The translations under genes and the position numbers were made by a program. The notes beneath the pieces are model-generated. The model had not been told where the DNA came from. It was given only the letters and a program-made list of their open reading frames with translations, and ran no database searches. This document shows positions 46,058 to 53,775 of a DNA stretch of 64,000 nucleotides, one piece after another. Source of the stretch: Leifsonia psychrotolerans (GTDB taxonomy: Bacteria > Actinomycetota > Actinomycetes > Actinomycetales > Microbacteriaceae); assembly GCF_013410665.1 (NCBI RefSeq), contig NZ_JACCFM010000001.1, positions 1,488,001 through 1,552,000 on the forward strand. The letters run 5' to 3'. The number at the start of each line of letters is the position of its first letter. Within the stretch, counting starts at the first letter, position 1.

Positions 46058-46627
46058 CTAGTACGTCGGCATCATTTCGACCACAGCGATCATTGCACCG
46101 ACAATCTTCGTCGAAATGACCACGATGTCCACAACGAAGACGGCGATCATCACCCAAATCGGCGTCAGTCCACGCCCCGCCTGCTTCTTCACGACCACCG
46201 AACGGCCGATGATGTAGACGGCACTGGACAGAAACGTCCACGCCCAGTGGAACGGTCGCACATACCCGAGAGCGCGCAGGCGCCGAGAGTCGAAAACGGC
46301 ACACACCACGGTCGCCGCGTACAACAGCCAGCTGATCGCCTGAAGGGCGATGTAGCCCCCATCGAAAATCAACTCTCCCGACATCGACGCCATCAGGTAG
46401 GCCTCGATGTCCCAGGCCAGAATCGCCGGCACAGTGATGAGCGGAAGAAGCACGATCAGCCAGATCAAGGGTCCATACACGGGAGTCGTTCCATCGACGG
46501 CCGGTCGGGCCACGGCAAAAACGTTCGGTGTCGAATCCTGAACATGCTCGGTCCACCCGGTGCCGTCCCACCACCGTTGGCGAGTCGATCCCTCGGCTTC
46601 GGCGTACCAGCCCGGTGCTGCAGTCAT
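46058..46627 (-). CDS. DUF2510 domain membrane protein
   Basis: A 189-aa protein with an N-terminal DUF2510 motif (APGWYAEAEGSTRQRWWDGT, then GWTEHV), a Trp-rich module found at the start of many actinobacterial membrane proteins. Four hydrophobic segments follow (LIWLIVLLPLITVPAILAW, ALQAISWLLYAATVVCAVF, WAWTFLSSAVYIIG, PIWVMIAVFVVDIVVIS). ATG 46627 is chosen over a start 36 bp upstream because GAGGGGGAAA lies just before it and the domain starts there. Function unknown. A decayed paralogue lies immediately downstream. Confidence 0.84.
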   Translation of the reverse strand: MTAAPGWYAEAEGSTRQRWWDGTGWTEHVQDSTPNVFAVARPAVDGTTPVYGPLIWLIVLLPLITVPAILAWDIEAYLMASMSGELIFDGGYIALQAISWLLYAATVVCAVFDSRRLRALGYVRPFHWAWTFLSSAVYIIGRSVVVKKQAGRGLTPIWVMIAVFVVDIVVISTKIVGAMIAVVEMMPTY

Positions 46628-46684
46628 TGTTTCCCCCTCGGAGCGACAGTCGGCGTCGCGCACGTCACGATCACTTTACCTGCC

Positions 46685-47452
46685 TCACCGGGAGAAGGAA
46701 TCATCTCCGCACACCGCGCAGAACCGGTCGTGGTTGAACGGCTGCCATCGGGCCGAAGGCGCGGGAACGCCGGTGAGCAGCGATAGATCAGCACTCACGC
46801 GTTCGACAGTGGAGACCGACAAGCTGTCGGCAAACGCTGGAATCTGAATCACCGAGCCCATGAGGTAGCGCAGCGCGCTCTCGCTCGCGCCTGAAGCGAG
46901 CGTACGGATCTCCTGCGGGCGGATCTCCTGCGGGCGGATCTCCTGCAGCGCATCGGCGAGGAGCGTCTCAATCGCCTCAATGGAGTGGCGCAGGCCCTTT
47001 TTCTCGGCACGTGTGATCTTCTCGGCACGCGTGATCTTCTCGGCACTGTCCACGCCGGCTTGGCAGTATTCCAGCCACAGTCGGAGCATGCTCATGTGTG
47101 TGACGAACGGGCCGAGCCATTCGAACACCACAGTCCAGAATGCGTCGACCGGGTCGTCCGCCTGGGCCGCGGCCCGTCGAATATTCGCGACGTAGCTCTC
47201 GGTGAGGCGGCCGTAGGCGCTCTCGACAATCTCGTCGATGCTGTCGAAGTAATAGTGCACGACACTTTTGCTGAATGGCGTCTGATCCACCAGCGCACGC
47301 ACGGTGCATCCGCTCAGGCCGACTTCCTTCAGCGTCTTCACCGCCGCCACGATGAGCGCCTCTTTTCGATCATCGCGCGAACTCGTGCGTGCGGTCGAAT
47401 GGTCGGGGTGCGTGGGTTGACGGGATGCGGGCACACCTATACCGTAGGCCAC
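46685..47452 (-). CDS. TetR-family regulator
   Basis: A 255-aa repressor-type protein. The HTH region is EALIVAAVKTLKEVGLSGCT, then FSKSVVHYYFDSIDEIVES near residues 31-80. The ligand-binding part contains two internal in-frame repeats: EKITRAEKITRAEKK (18-bp units, 46999-47046) and EIRPQEIRPQEIR (15-bp units, 46905-46950). The GTG at 47452 or a later GTG (VPASRQ) may be the true start. It is divergent from an SCP2-type thiolase with a palindromic operator between them, so it very likely regulates itself and that thiolase. Ligand unknown, plausibly an acyl-CoA. Confidence 0.87.
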   Translation of the reverse strand: MAYGIGVPASRQPTHPDHSTARTSSRDDRKEALIVAAVKTLKEVGLSGCTVRALVDQTPFSKSVVHYYFDSIDEIVESAYGRLTESYVANIRRAAAQADDPVDAFWTVVFEWLGPFVTHMSMLRLWLEYCQAGVDSAEKITRAEKITRAEKKGLRHSIEAIETLLADALQEIRPQEIRPQEIRTLASGASESALRYLMGSVIQIPAFADSLSVSTVERVSADLSLLTGVPAPSARWQPFNHDRFCAVCGDDSFSR

Positions 47453-47453
47453 A

Positions 47454-47485
47454 TGTCCAGGACAGTCGACCCGGACAGCTGTCCT
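47454..47485. promoter_or_regulatory. Palindromic operator between TetR gene and thiolase
   Basis: Contains the perfect palindrome GGACAGCTGTCC (47473-47484) and an adjacent second one TGTCC-A-GGACA (47454-47464). Together they give three GGACA/TGTCC half-sites in ~30 bp. They occupy the whole gap between the divergent starts at 47452 and 47503, the expected place for a TetR operator. Confidence 0.7.
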
Positions 47486-47502
47486 GAACGGAGTCGATAA
47501 CG

Positions 47503-48747
47503 ATGAACCGCACCAACGGCGTGTATCTGCTCGGAGGTTCTCAGACGGACTTCGCGCGCAATATCAGCACCGAGGGCACTGCTGATCCCCTCTTCGCGCT
47601 GCTGCGCGAGGCTGCACTCGGCGCGATCGAGGATGCCGCAATCGACGCCCGCGACGTGCAGCGCGGGCACGTGGGCAACCACGCGAGCGAGCTCTTCACC
47701 GGTCAGTCTCACCTCGGGGCCATGCTTCCCGCGGTGACGGATGCCTGGCGCGAACTCCCCTCCTCTCGGCATGAGGCAGCGTGTGCGTCAGGAAGCATGG
47801 CGGCGCTGGGAGCAATGGCCGACATCGAAGCAGGGCTGTACGACGTCGTGCTTGTCGTGGGCGTCGAGCAGATGCGCAACGTGCCCGGCCGAGCCGCCGC
47901 CCATAATCTGGGTGCCGCATCGTGGCGCGCGCGGGAAGATCTGGGCGAGCTGGCTTGGCCGACGGCGTTTGATCGCGTTGCCAACGAGATCACGCGACGC
48001 TACGGCGGAATGACACGCGAACATCTGTCGAGGCTTGTGCAGAACAGTCGCGAGAATGCACGTCGCAATCCCCTGGCACAGACCCGCACGTGGATCGAGA
48101 CCCCGGCATCATTCGCCGACGACGACGACACCAATCCCGTGATCATCGGCTCGCTGCGTAAGAGCGACTGCGGCCGCATCTCCGATGGGGCCAGCGCCGT
48201 GGTGTTCGCAAGTCGCGATTATGCGGAGCGCTGGCGCACACGGCACGGGCACGCCTCGATGCCTCCGCGCCTCACGGGGTGGGGCCACCGAACCTCCTCG
48301 ATGTCACTCGACGAGAAGCTTGCCGCATCCGTCGACAGCCCCTACCTTTTTCCGCACCTGCGCACGGCGATCACCGACAGTTACACTCGCGCGGGCCTCA
48401 GGGGCATCGACGAGCTGGATGCCATCGAACTGCACGACTGCTTCTCGGTCAGCTCGTACCTGGCCGTGGATCACCTCGGCATCACGGCGCCCGGTCTGGC
48501 CTGGCAGGCGGTCGAGGACGGCCGGATGGAACGGGGCGGCGCGATCCCGGTGAATCCCTCGGGCGGACTCCTGTCGGGCGGGCACCCGGTAGGCGCGACC
48601 GGCGTGCGCATGCTCAACGATGCCCGCCGCCAGGTCACCGGGCAGGCCGGCGCCATGCAGGTCGAGGGCGCCCAGAATGTGGCAACCCTCAATTTCGGGG
48701 GCAGCGTCGCGACGGTGGCGAGCTTCGTGGTCGGGCAGGATCGGTAG
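47503..48747 (+). CDS. SCP2-type thiolase / acetyl-CoA acyltransferase
   Basis: A 414-aa thiolase of the sterol-carrier-protein-X-like class. The nucleophilic Cys is in EAACASGSMA near residue 94 and the diagnostic HDCF motif is in ELHDCFSVSS near 309. GGHPVGATG follows near 365. In this class the HDCF Cys replaces the C-terminal CxG Cys of classical thiolases, and none is present here. It may act on branched or bulky 3-ketoacyl-CoAs. It is controlled from a promoter shared with the TetR gene. Confidence 0.87.
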   Translation: MNRTNGVYLLGGSQTDFARNISTEGTADPLFALLREAALGAIEDAAIDARDVQRGHVGNHASELFTGQSHLGAMLPAVTDAWRELPSSRHEAACASGSMAALGAMADIEAGLYDVVLVVGVEQMRNVPGRAAAHNLGAASWRAREDLGELAWPTAFDRVANEITRRYGGMTREHLSRLVQNSRENARRNPLAQTRTWIETPASFADDDDTNPVIIGSLRKSDCGRISDGASAVVFASRDYAERWRTRHGHASMPPRLTGWGHRTSSMSLDEKLAASVDSPYLFPHLRTAITDSYTRAGLRGIDELDAIELHDCFSVSSYLAVDHLGITAPGLAWQAVEDGRMERGGAIPVNPSGGLLSGGHPVGATGVRMLNDARRQVTGQAGAMQVEGAQNVATLNFGGSVATVASFVVGQDR

Positions 48748-48786
48748 AGAGGCAGCGCCGAACCGAGCGGGCCTCAGCCGGTCAGA

Positions 48787-49860
48787 TCAGCCGATCAGGT
48801 CAGCCGCGGCCTCGATGAGCCGGGGAACGCCCTGCTCGAGCAGCGGCGCGTAGGCGTCGCCCGGCCGTTCCCCGTTCAACCACCGCGTGTAGATCGCCTC
48901 ACAGAAGACCGCGGATTTCCAGAGTGCAAGCGCTTGATACCACCGCAGGTTCGACAGGTCGACGCCCGTTGCCGCGGCATAGCGCTGCGCAAGTTCGTCG
49001 CGCGTCGGGTAACCGGCCAGGCGCGTGACCGTCGTGAGTTCAAGCGGAGTGGGCACCAGCCCCGCCTGCGCATACGTTGCGGTGAAATAGCCAAGATCGG
49101 CGAGCGGATCGCCGACGGTGGCCATTTCCCAATCCAGAACCGCCAGCACGCGCGGGGGCGCGGAATGCTCGAACATAAGATTGCCCAGCCGGAAGTCGCC
49201 ATGCACGACGGATGCCCGCTGGCTCGTGGGCGTGTTCGCCACGAGCCAGGATGCCACCGCCGACACCTCGGGAAGGGACCGCAGTGTTGCGCCCTCCCAG
49301 AGCGCCGAGAACAGGCTCACCTGGCGGTGCAGGTAGCCATCCGGCCTTCCGACCTGAGCCAACCCGCCCTGTGTGACGTCGACCCGGTGCAGCCCGATCA
49401 GAGTGTCCACCGCGGCGAACACCGTCTCCCGCCGCTGCGCGGGAGTATCGAGCGCCGGCGGGACATCGTTCGTGATGACGACGCCGTCGAGGTAGTCCAT
49501 GACGTAGAACGGCACTCCCAGCACTGACTCGTCTGCGCAGACCGCCACGATCTGGGGCACAGCGATACCCGCAGCCCCGACGAGCTGCTGGATGCGGGCC
49601 TCGCGCATCATGTCATGAGTGGATTTCGGCAGCGGCGGCCGGGGGCCTCGGCGCAGCACGAATGAGCGAGCATTCCGACGCAGGAGGTAGGTCAGATTCG
49701 AGTGCCCCTCGCCGATTCGCTCCCAGGAGAGAGCCCCCGAGCCCAGACCCTCGGCATCGAAGAACTCCTCGAGCGCGTCGAGCACGAGCAGCGGTGGGCG
49801 CACCAGCGCCACCGCATCCGCCCGCGTCGCGACGACCTCGATCCCGTCGGGCGTCGACAT
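48787..49860 (-). CDS. APH-like phosphotransferase (acyl-CoA-linked kinase family)
   Basis: A 357-aa aminoglycoside-phosphotransferase-fold kinase. The nucleotide part is GEGHSNLTYLLRR near residue 50 with SFVLRRGPRPPLPKSTHDM. The catalytic Brenner-type motif is VVHGDFRLGNLMF near 228, followed by AVLDWEMATVGDPLADLGYF. The start overlaps the preceding acyl-CoA dehydrogenase stop by one base (TGATG), so the two are coupled. This kinase-ACAD pairing parallels LvaA/LvaC of levulinate catabolism and the fused domains of eukaryotic ACAD10/11. A role as 4-hydroxyacyl-CoA kinase is therefore inferred. Antibiotic resistance is unlikely in this context. Confidence 0.86.
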   Translation of the reverse strand: MSTPDGIEVVATRADAVALVRPPLLVLDALEEFFDAEGLGSGALSWERIGEGHSNLTYLLRRNARSFVLRRGPRPPLPKSTHDMMREARIQQLVGAAGIAVPQIVAVCADESVLGVPFYVMDYLDGVVITNDVPPALDTPAQRRETVFAAVDTLIGLHRVDVTQGGLAQVGRPDGYLHRQVSLFSALWEGATLRSLPEVSAVASWLVANTPTSQRASVVHGDFRLGNLMFEHSAPPRVLAVLDWEMATVGDPLADLGYFTATYAQAGLVPTPLELTTVTRLAGYPTRDELAQRYAAATGVDLSNLRWYQALALWKSAVFCEAIYTRWLNGERPGDAYAPLLEQGVPRLIEAAADLIG

Positions 49861-51083
49861 CAGGCGCCGGCCTCGCCGACGACGTCCAGCCGCGGCGCAC
49901 CCTCCGCCACCTGCTTGCGGCGCTGTGATAACGCGCGACGGGAGATCGCCCATTTGTGCGTCTCATTCGATCCGTCATAGATGCGGAAGGGGCGCACCTC
50001 GTTGAGGAACGACGCGAGAGGCAGGTTGTCGGTGACACCGTCGCCGCCGCAGAGCTGCACCGCACGGTCGATCACCCGGTAGACCGCCTCCGAGGTAAAT
50101 ACCTTGGCGATCGACGACATCGCCGACCCCGCCTTCGGGTCGGTCTCGAGCAGCTGCGCAGTCTGGGCAATGATCGCGTTGCTGGTCTCGATGTCGATCA
50201 CCGATTGGGCGATCATCTCCTGCGCGATGCCCAGCTCACCGAGCCGGTGACCAAAGATCCGACGCTCGTTCGCTCGATCCAGTGCGATGTCGAGCGAGCG
50301 CCGGGCCAGACCGAGCCAGCGCATGCAGTGGGTGAGACGGGCCGGCCCCAGCCGCACCTGCGCGTAGCGAAATCCCTCTCCCGCAGCGCCGAGAACCGCC
50401 TCATCGGCGACGAAGCAGTCCTCGAAATGCACGTGCGGATGCCCGCCGGCAATCGCGCGGTCGATCGCGTGGATCTGTTCGCCGATACGGAGGCCGGGGT
50501 TGTCCATCTCGACCAGCAGCATGGTCGCCCCGGCGGGCACGCCGTCACTGGCGTCGTTGCGGGCCATGACGATCGCGAAACCGGCGACCTCGGCACCACT
50601 GATGAACCGTTTGTGTCCGTTGATCAGCCAGCCACCCGGCACGCGCACTGCCGCGGTGCCGAGCGCCTCCGGGTCTGATCCTGCGCCCGGATGCGGCTCG
50701 GTCATCGCGAAGCACGAGCGCACAACGCCCGCGGCGAGCGGGGCCAAGTAGCGCTGTTTCTGCGCATCGGTCGCAATGAGGCCCAGCATGTGCATATTGC
50801 CCTCGTCGGGGGCCATGCAGTTGAGCACGCTCGCGCCGATCGGCGAATAGCCGGCCTCCTGAAAGATGGCCGACCAGTGTTCGATCGGCACGCCCTGGCC
50901 GCCGTATTCGCGGGCCACGTGCGGGGCGAACACGCCCGCTTCCCGGGCGGCCTGCATCAGGCTCGCGCGCATCTCCTCCGTCAGTCGTTCGCCCAGTGCC
51001 GGCTCGGCGGGTACGACGACGGTGCGAATGAACTCTCGGGTGCGGGCGCGCAGCGCTTCCCATTCCGGAGGCGTGCCACTCAT
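49860..51083 (-). CDS. Acyl-CoA dehydrogenase, ACAD10/11-like
   Basis: FAD-dependent protein of 407 aa. Family features are the FAD/substrate loop CFAMTEPHPGAGSDPEAL near residue 130, WLINGHKRFISGAE, and RIFGHRLGELGIAQEMIAQ. The C-terminal site reads RIYDGSNETHKWAI where classical short-chain enzymes have YEGTN with the catalytic Glu. The DG-NEVH-like version is characteristic of the ACAD10/11 and LvaC group. ATG 51083 overlaps the SDR stop by 4 bp. It lies in a unit with a CoA ligase, SDR and kinase, which suggests action on 4-phosphorylated acyl-CoA rather than simple dehydrogenation (inference). Confidence 0.88.
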   Translation of the reverse strand: MSGTPPEWEALRARTREFIRTVVVPAEPALGERLTEEMRASLMQAAREAGVFAPHVAREYGGQGVPIEHWSAIFQEAGYSPIGASVLNCMAPDEGNMHMLGLIATDAQKQRYLAPLAAGVVRSCFAMTEPHPGAGSDPEALGTAAVRVPGGWLINGHKRFISGAEVAGFAIVMARNDASDGVPAGATMLLVEMDNPGLRIGEQIHAIDRAIAGGHPHVHFEDCFVADEAVLGAAGEGFRYAQVRLGPARLTHCMRWLGLARRSLDIALDRANERRIFGHRLGELGIAQEMIAQSVIDIETSNAIIAQTAQLLETDPKAGSAMSSIAKVFTSEAVYRVIDRAVQLCGGDGVTDNLPLASFLNEVRPFRIYDGSNETHKWAISRRALSQRRKQVAEGAPRLDVVGEAGA

Positions 51084-51871
51084 GCTCGTCCCCCTGCCGC
51101 AAGCAGCCCGCCGTCGAGCGTCAGCACCTGGCCCGTCACCCAAGACGCATCAGCCGAGGCGAGAAACGCCACCGCCGCGGCAACGTCGTCCGGGGTGCCG
51201 AGTCGTCGAAGTGGGTAGCCAGCCGCCACCTCCGCTTCTCTGCCCTCGTACAGCGCGCGGGCGAACTGGGTTTTCACCACGGCCGGCGCGACGGCATTGA
51301 CACGGATGTCGGGGGCCAGTTCAACAGCCAGCGTGCGCGTCAGGTGCATGATCGCGGCCTTGGTCACGCCATACATTCCGATCCCCTCCGACGCGACGAG
51401 CCCCGTCACCGAGGCGACGTTGATCACCGAACCGTGACGGGCCGCAAACGCGAGCGCAGCGTGCTGGCAGGCGCCCTGCGTCCAGGCCAACGTGCCCAGC
51501 ACGTTGACGTCAATGAGCTTCCGAGCCGCGACGAGGTCGATGTCGATCAGCGGACCGTAGACCGGATTGATGCCCGCATTGTTGACCAGGATGTCGAGCC
51601 CGCCGAACTCACGACCGACCGCATCCAGCACCTCGGCGCGGTGTGCGGGATCGTCGCTCTTGCCGGCCACGACGATCACGCTTCCCGCGGGAAAGGAGGC
51701 CGCGGCGTCGGCCAACGGCTCCGGCGTGCGGGCGGTGATGCACACCCGCGCCCCCTCGGCGACGAGACGGCGCGCGATCGCGAGCCCGATGCCCCGACTC
51801 GCGCCGGTGACAAGACCGACTTTTCCGCTCAGCCGAGGTGAGGTGACGACACTGTCGTGATTCATGTGCAT
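51080..51871 (-). CDS. Short-chain dehydrogenase/reductase (FabG-like)
   Basis: A 263-aa NAD(P)-dependent oxidoreductase. The cofactor motif is LVTGASRGIGLAIARRL, then DILVNNAGINPVYGP. The catalytic set is Ser in NVASVTGLVASEG and YGVTKAA (Tyr, Lys), with a C-terminal TGQVLTLDGG. ATG 51871, preceded by AGGA, is chosen; ATG 51865 is an alternative. In the operon context it may reduce a 4-oxoacyl-CoA (the LvaD-equivalent step) or act as a 3-hydroxyacyl-CoA dehydrogenase. The sequence does not decide. Confidence 0.89.
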   Translation of the reverse strand: MHMNHDSVVTSPRLSGKVGLVTGASRGIGLAIARRLVAEGARVCITARTPEPLADAAASFPAGSVIVVAGKSDDPAHRAEVLDAVGREFGGLDILVNNAGINPVYGPLIDIDLVAARKLIDVNVLGTLAWTQGACQHAALAFAARHGSVINVASVTGLVASEGIGMYGVTKAAIMHLTRTLAVELAPDIRVNAVAPAVVKTQFARALYEGREAEVAAGYPLRRLGTPDDVAAAVAFLASADASWVTGQVLTLDGGLLAAGGRA

Positions 51872-51887
51872 CCGTTCCTGAAGGGAG

Positions 51888-52817
51888 TTATGACACGGCT
51901 GGAGAAAACGTGAAGTGCACCGAGGTGCGGCTGAGCTCACCACCGCAGTGTGAGCAGACCAGGATCGGGCGGAGCGGCGCAGCACAGGACGCATGCCGGA
52001 TCACGAGATCGTGGGCCGAGTGCGTGGGATACGAACGGAGGGCCCAATCGACGAGGATGGCGTAGACGGGGAAGAAGTCCATCCCTCGTCGAGTGAGCCG
52101 GTACTCCCCCTCGTCAGACGGAGCGTGCAGCACTCCGGCCGCCACGAAACGTCGGAGCCGATCCGACAGAATCGACGGGGCGATGCCGAGCTCCGTCTTG
52201 AAGGTGGTGAAGCGGCGCACGCCGAGAAACGCCGCGGCGAGGATTGCGGTGCTCCACCGGTCGCCGAGGATCTCCATCGTCTGCGGGTAGTACGACAGCG
52301 GGTCGATCGGGCCGCTCGATTCCTGTGCGCGCCGGTGCAGTCGGGGCACGGCGATCTGTGCAAACTCTGCCTTGGCACCGCGCTCGGCGGAGGTGTCGCG
52401 CGCCGTGACCGGGCTCACCCCACAGACCCCACACCCCAGCACGGGCAGGGCCGCACTGCCGCAATCGTTGTGCACCAAAACCGGAGCGTTCGGCACGTCG
52501 GGCATCGAGATCCGCTCCCAGCCCCAGATGGCCAGCAGAAGACTCCACAGCTGCAGCGCCCGTGCCGTGAGCAGGTACTCGTCACGGGTTCGACCGTTGT
52601 CGTCGTAGGGCACGCGCTCCATCAGCCCGGCCGCGACCAGGCCGCGCAGACGTGCGGCGAGCGTCGACTCACTGAGCCCCAACTGCGCGCGCCAGTCGCC
52701 GAAACGACGGGTGTGCGCGACGAAAGCACGCTGCAGGATGAGCAATGTCCAGCGGTCGCCCACCGCGAGCAGCCCCCTCCCGATTGCACTGCCATTCTGG
52801 GGAAACGTCGTCGACAC
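51888..52817 (-). CDS. Tandem HxlR-type transcriptional regulator
   Basis: A 309-aa protein holding two HxlR winged-helix domains. The first is RGLLAVGDRWTLLILQRAF, then RFGDWRAQLGLSESTLAARL and VPYDDNGRTRDEYLLTARA. The second is YPQTMEILGDRWSTAILAAA, then RFTTFKTELGIAPSILSDRL and EYRLTRRGMDFFPVY. Each is followed by a Cys-containing tail (LGCGVCG and VCSHCGG), possibly metal- or redox-sensitive. GTG 52817 fits the start of domain 1. It is embedded in the catabolic operon, so it is the best candidate to bind the 17-bp motif in the island's promoters. Confidence 0.86.
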   Translation of the reverse strand: MSTTFPQNGSAIGRGLLAVGDRWTLLILQRAFVAHTRRFGDWRAQLGLSESTLAARLRGLVAAGLMERVPYDDNGRTRDEYLLTARALQLWSLLLAIWGWERISMPDVPNAPVLVHNDCGSAALPVLGCGVCGVSPVTARDTSAERGAKAEFAQIAVPRLHRRAQESSGPIDPLSYYPQTMEILGDRWSTAILAAAFLGVRRFTTFKTELGIAPSILSDRLRRFVAAGVLHAPSDEGEYRLTRRGMDFFPVYAILVDWALRSYPTHSAHDLVIRHASCAAPLRPILVCSHCGGELSRTSVHFTFSPAVS

Positions 52818-52830
52818 CCTGCCAGCATAG

Positions 52831-53775
52831 TCAGCGTGCGAAGGCAAGCCGACCGGCCCGATCCAGCGCCGCGGCGTACTCCTCGGCGAGGCGATCGACG
52901 ATCTGAGCCGTCGTGTCGATCGCACGGATCGTACTCAGCCCCTGCCCGGCGGCCCAGGTGTCCTTCCACCGACGAATGTTCGACATCTCGGTCGAATAGT
53001 CGCGGGCAACGACAGCGGTCGCGGCCGGGTCAATGCCGACGGCGGCCAGCGAGGGGCGCAGCCAGGATGCCGGCGTGCCGGTGATTGCCGCCGAGACGAC
53101 AAGGTCGTCGATGCCGCTGTCGACGACCATCTGCTTGTGCCCCTCGAGCGCGATGCTCTCGCGGGAGGCAAGGAACCGTGTGCCCATGTAGACGAGGTCG
53201 GCGCCCGCGGCGACGGCACCGGCCACACCGGCCCCGGTTGCAATGCCGCCGCCGACACAGACCAGCCCCTCAAAGCTGTCCCGCACCGCCGCGATGAACG
53301 GCAGCGGCGAGAGACTGCCGGTGTGGCCGCCCGCTCCGGCTGACACACAGACGAGTCCGTCGGCACCGGCATCCGCGGCCTTGCGCGCCAGCGTCAACGA
53401 GACGACGTCGGCGAGCACAATCCCACCGTACGCGTGCACCACATCGACCACCGGCCGAGGCGAGCCGAGCGCCGTGATCACGATCGGTGGGTGATGTTTC
53501 GCCACCTGCTCGAGGTCGGCGGACAGTCGTGTGTTCGTCGAATGTGTAATCAGGTTCAGTGCCCACGGCACGGCGTCGGGCCCGGTTCCGAGTGCGGTCG
53601 TGATCTGCGTGAGCCAGCCGTCAAGCTCCGCTATGGTGCGGCAGTTCGGTGTGGGGAACGAGCCGATGATGCCGGCGCGGCTGGCAGCGATGACGAGTTC
53701 GGGTCCCGACGCCAGAAACATCGGGGCGGCCACCACCGGCAGGCGCAGGCGCGAAAGCAGTGCAGAAGCAGTCAT
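52831..53775 (-). CDS. Nitronate monooxygenase-family flavoprotein
   Basis: FMN TIM-barrel protein of 314 aa. Landmarks: LPVVAAPMFLASGPELVIAA at the N-terminus, WALNLITHST, ADAGADGLVCVSAGAGGHTG with the active-site His, and GGGIATGAGVAGAVAAGADLV, then YMGTRFLAS for FMN phosphate. Besides true nitronate oxidation, members are often misnamed and some act as enoyl reductases or on other carbon acids. The ATG overlaps the acyl-CoA synthetase stop by 4 bp. Its role in the pathway is unknown. Confidence 0.87.
   Translation of the reverse strand: MTASALLSRLRLPVVAAPMFLASGPELVIAASRAGIIGSFPTPNCRTIAELDGWLTQITTALGTGPDAVPWALNLITHSTNTRLSADLEQVAKHHPPIVITALGSPRPVVDVVHAYGGIVLADVVSLTLARKAADAGADGLVCVSAGAGGHTGSLSPLPFIAAVRDSFEGLVCVGGGIATGAGVAGAVAAGADLVYMGTRFLASRESIALEGHKQMVVDSGIDDLVVSAAITGTPASWLRPSLAAVGIDPAATAVVARDYSTEMSNIRRWKDTWAAGQGLSTIRAIDTTAQIVDRLAEEYAAALDRAGRLAFAR

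Noticed and set aside
48787..49860. Aminoglycoside resistance phosphotransferase
   Set aside because: The fold is APH-like, but coupling to an acyl-CoA dehydrogenase and the catabolic operon make an acyl-CoA-linked kinase far more likely.
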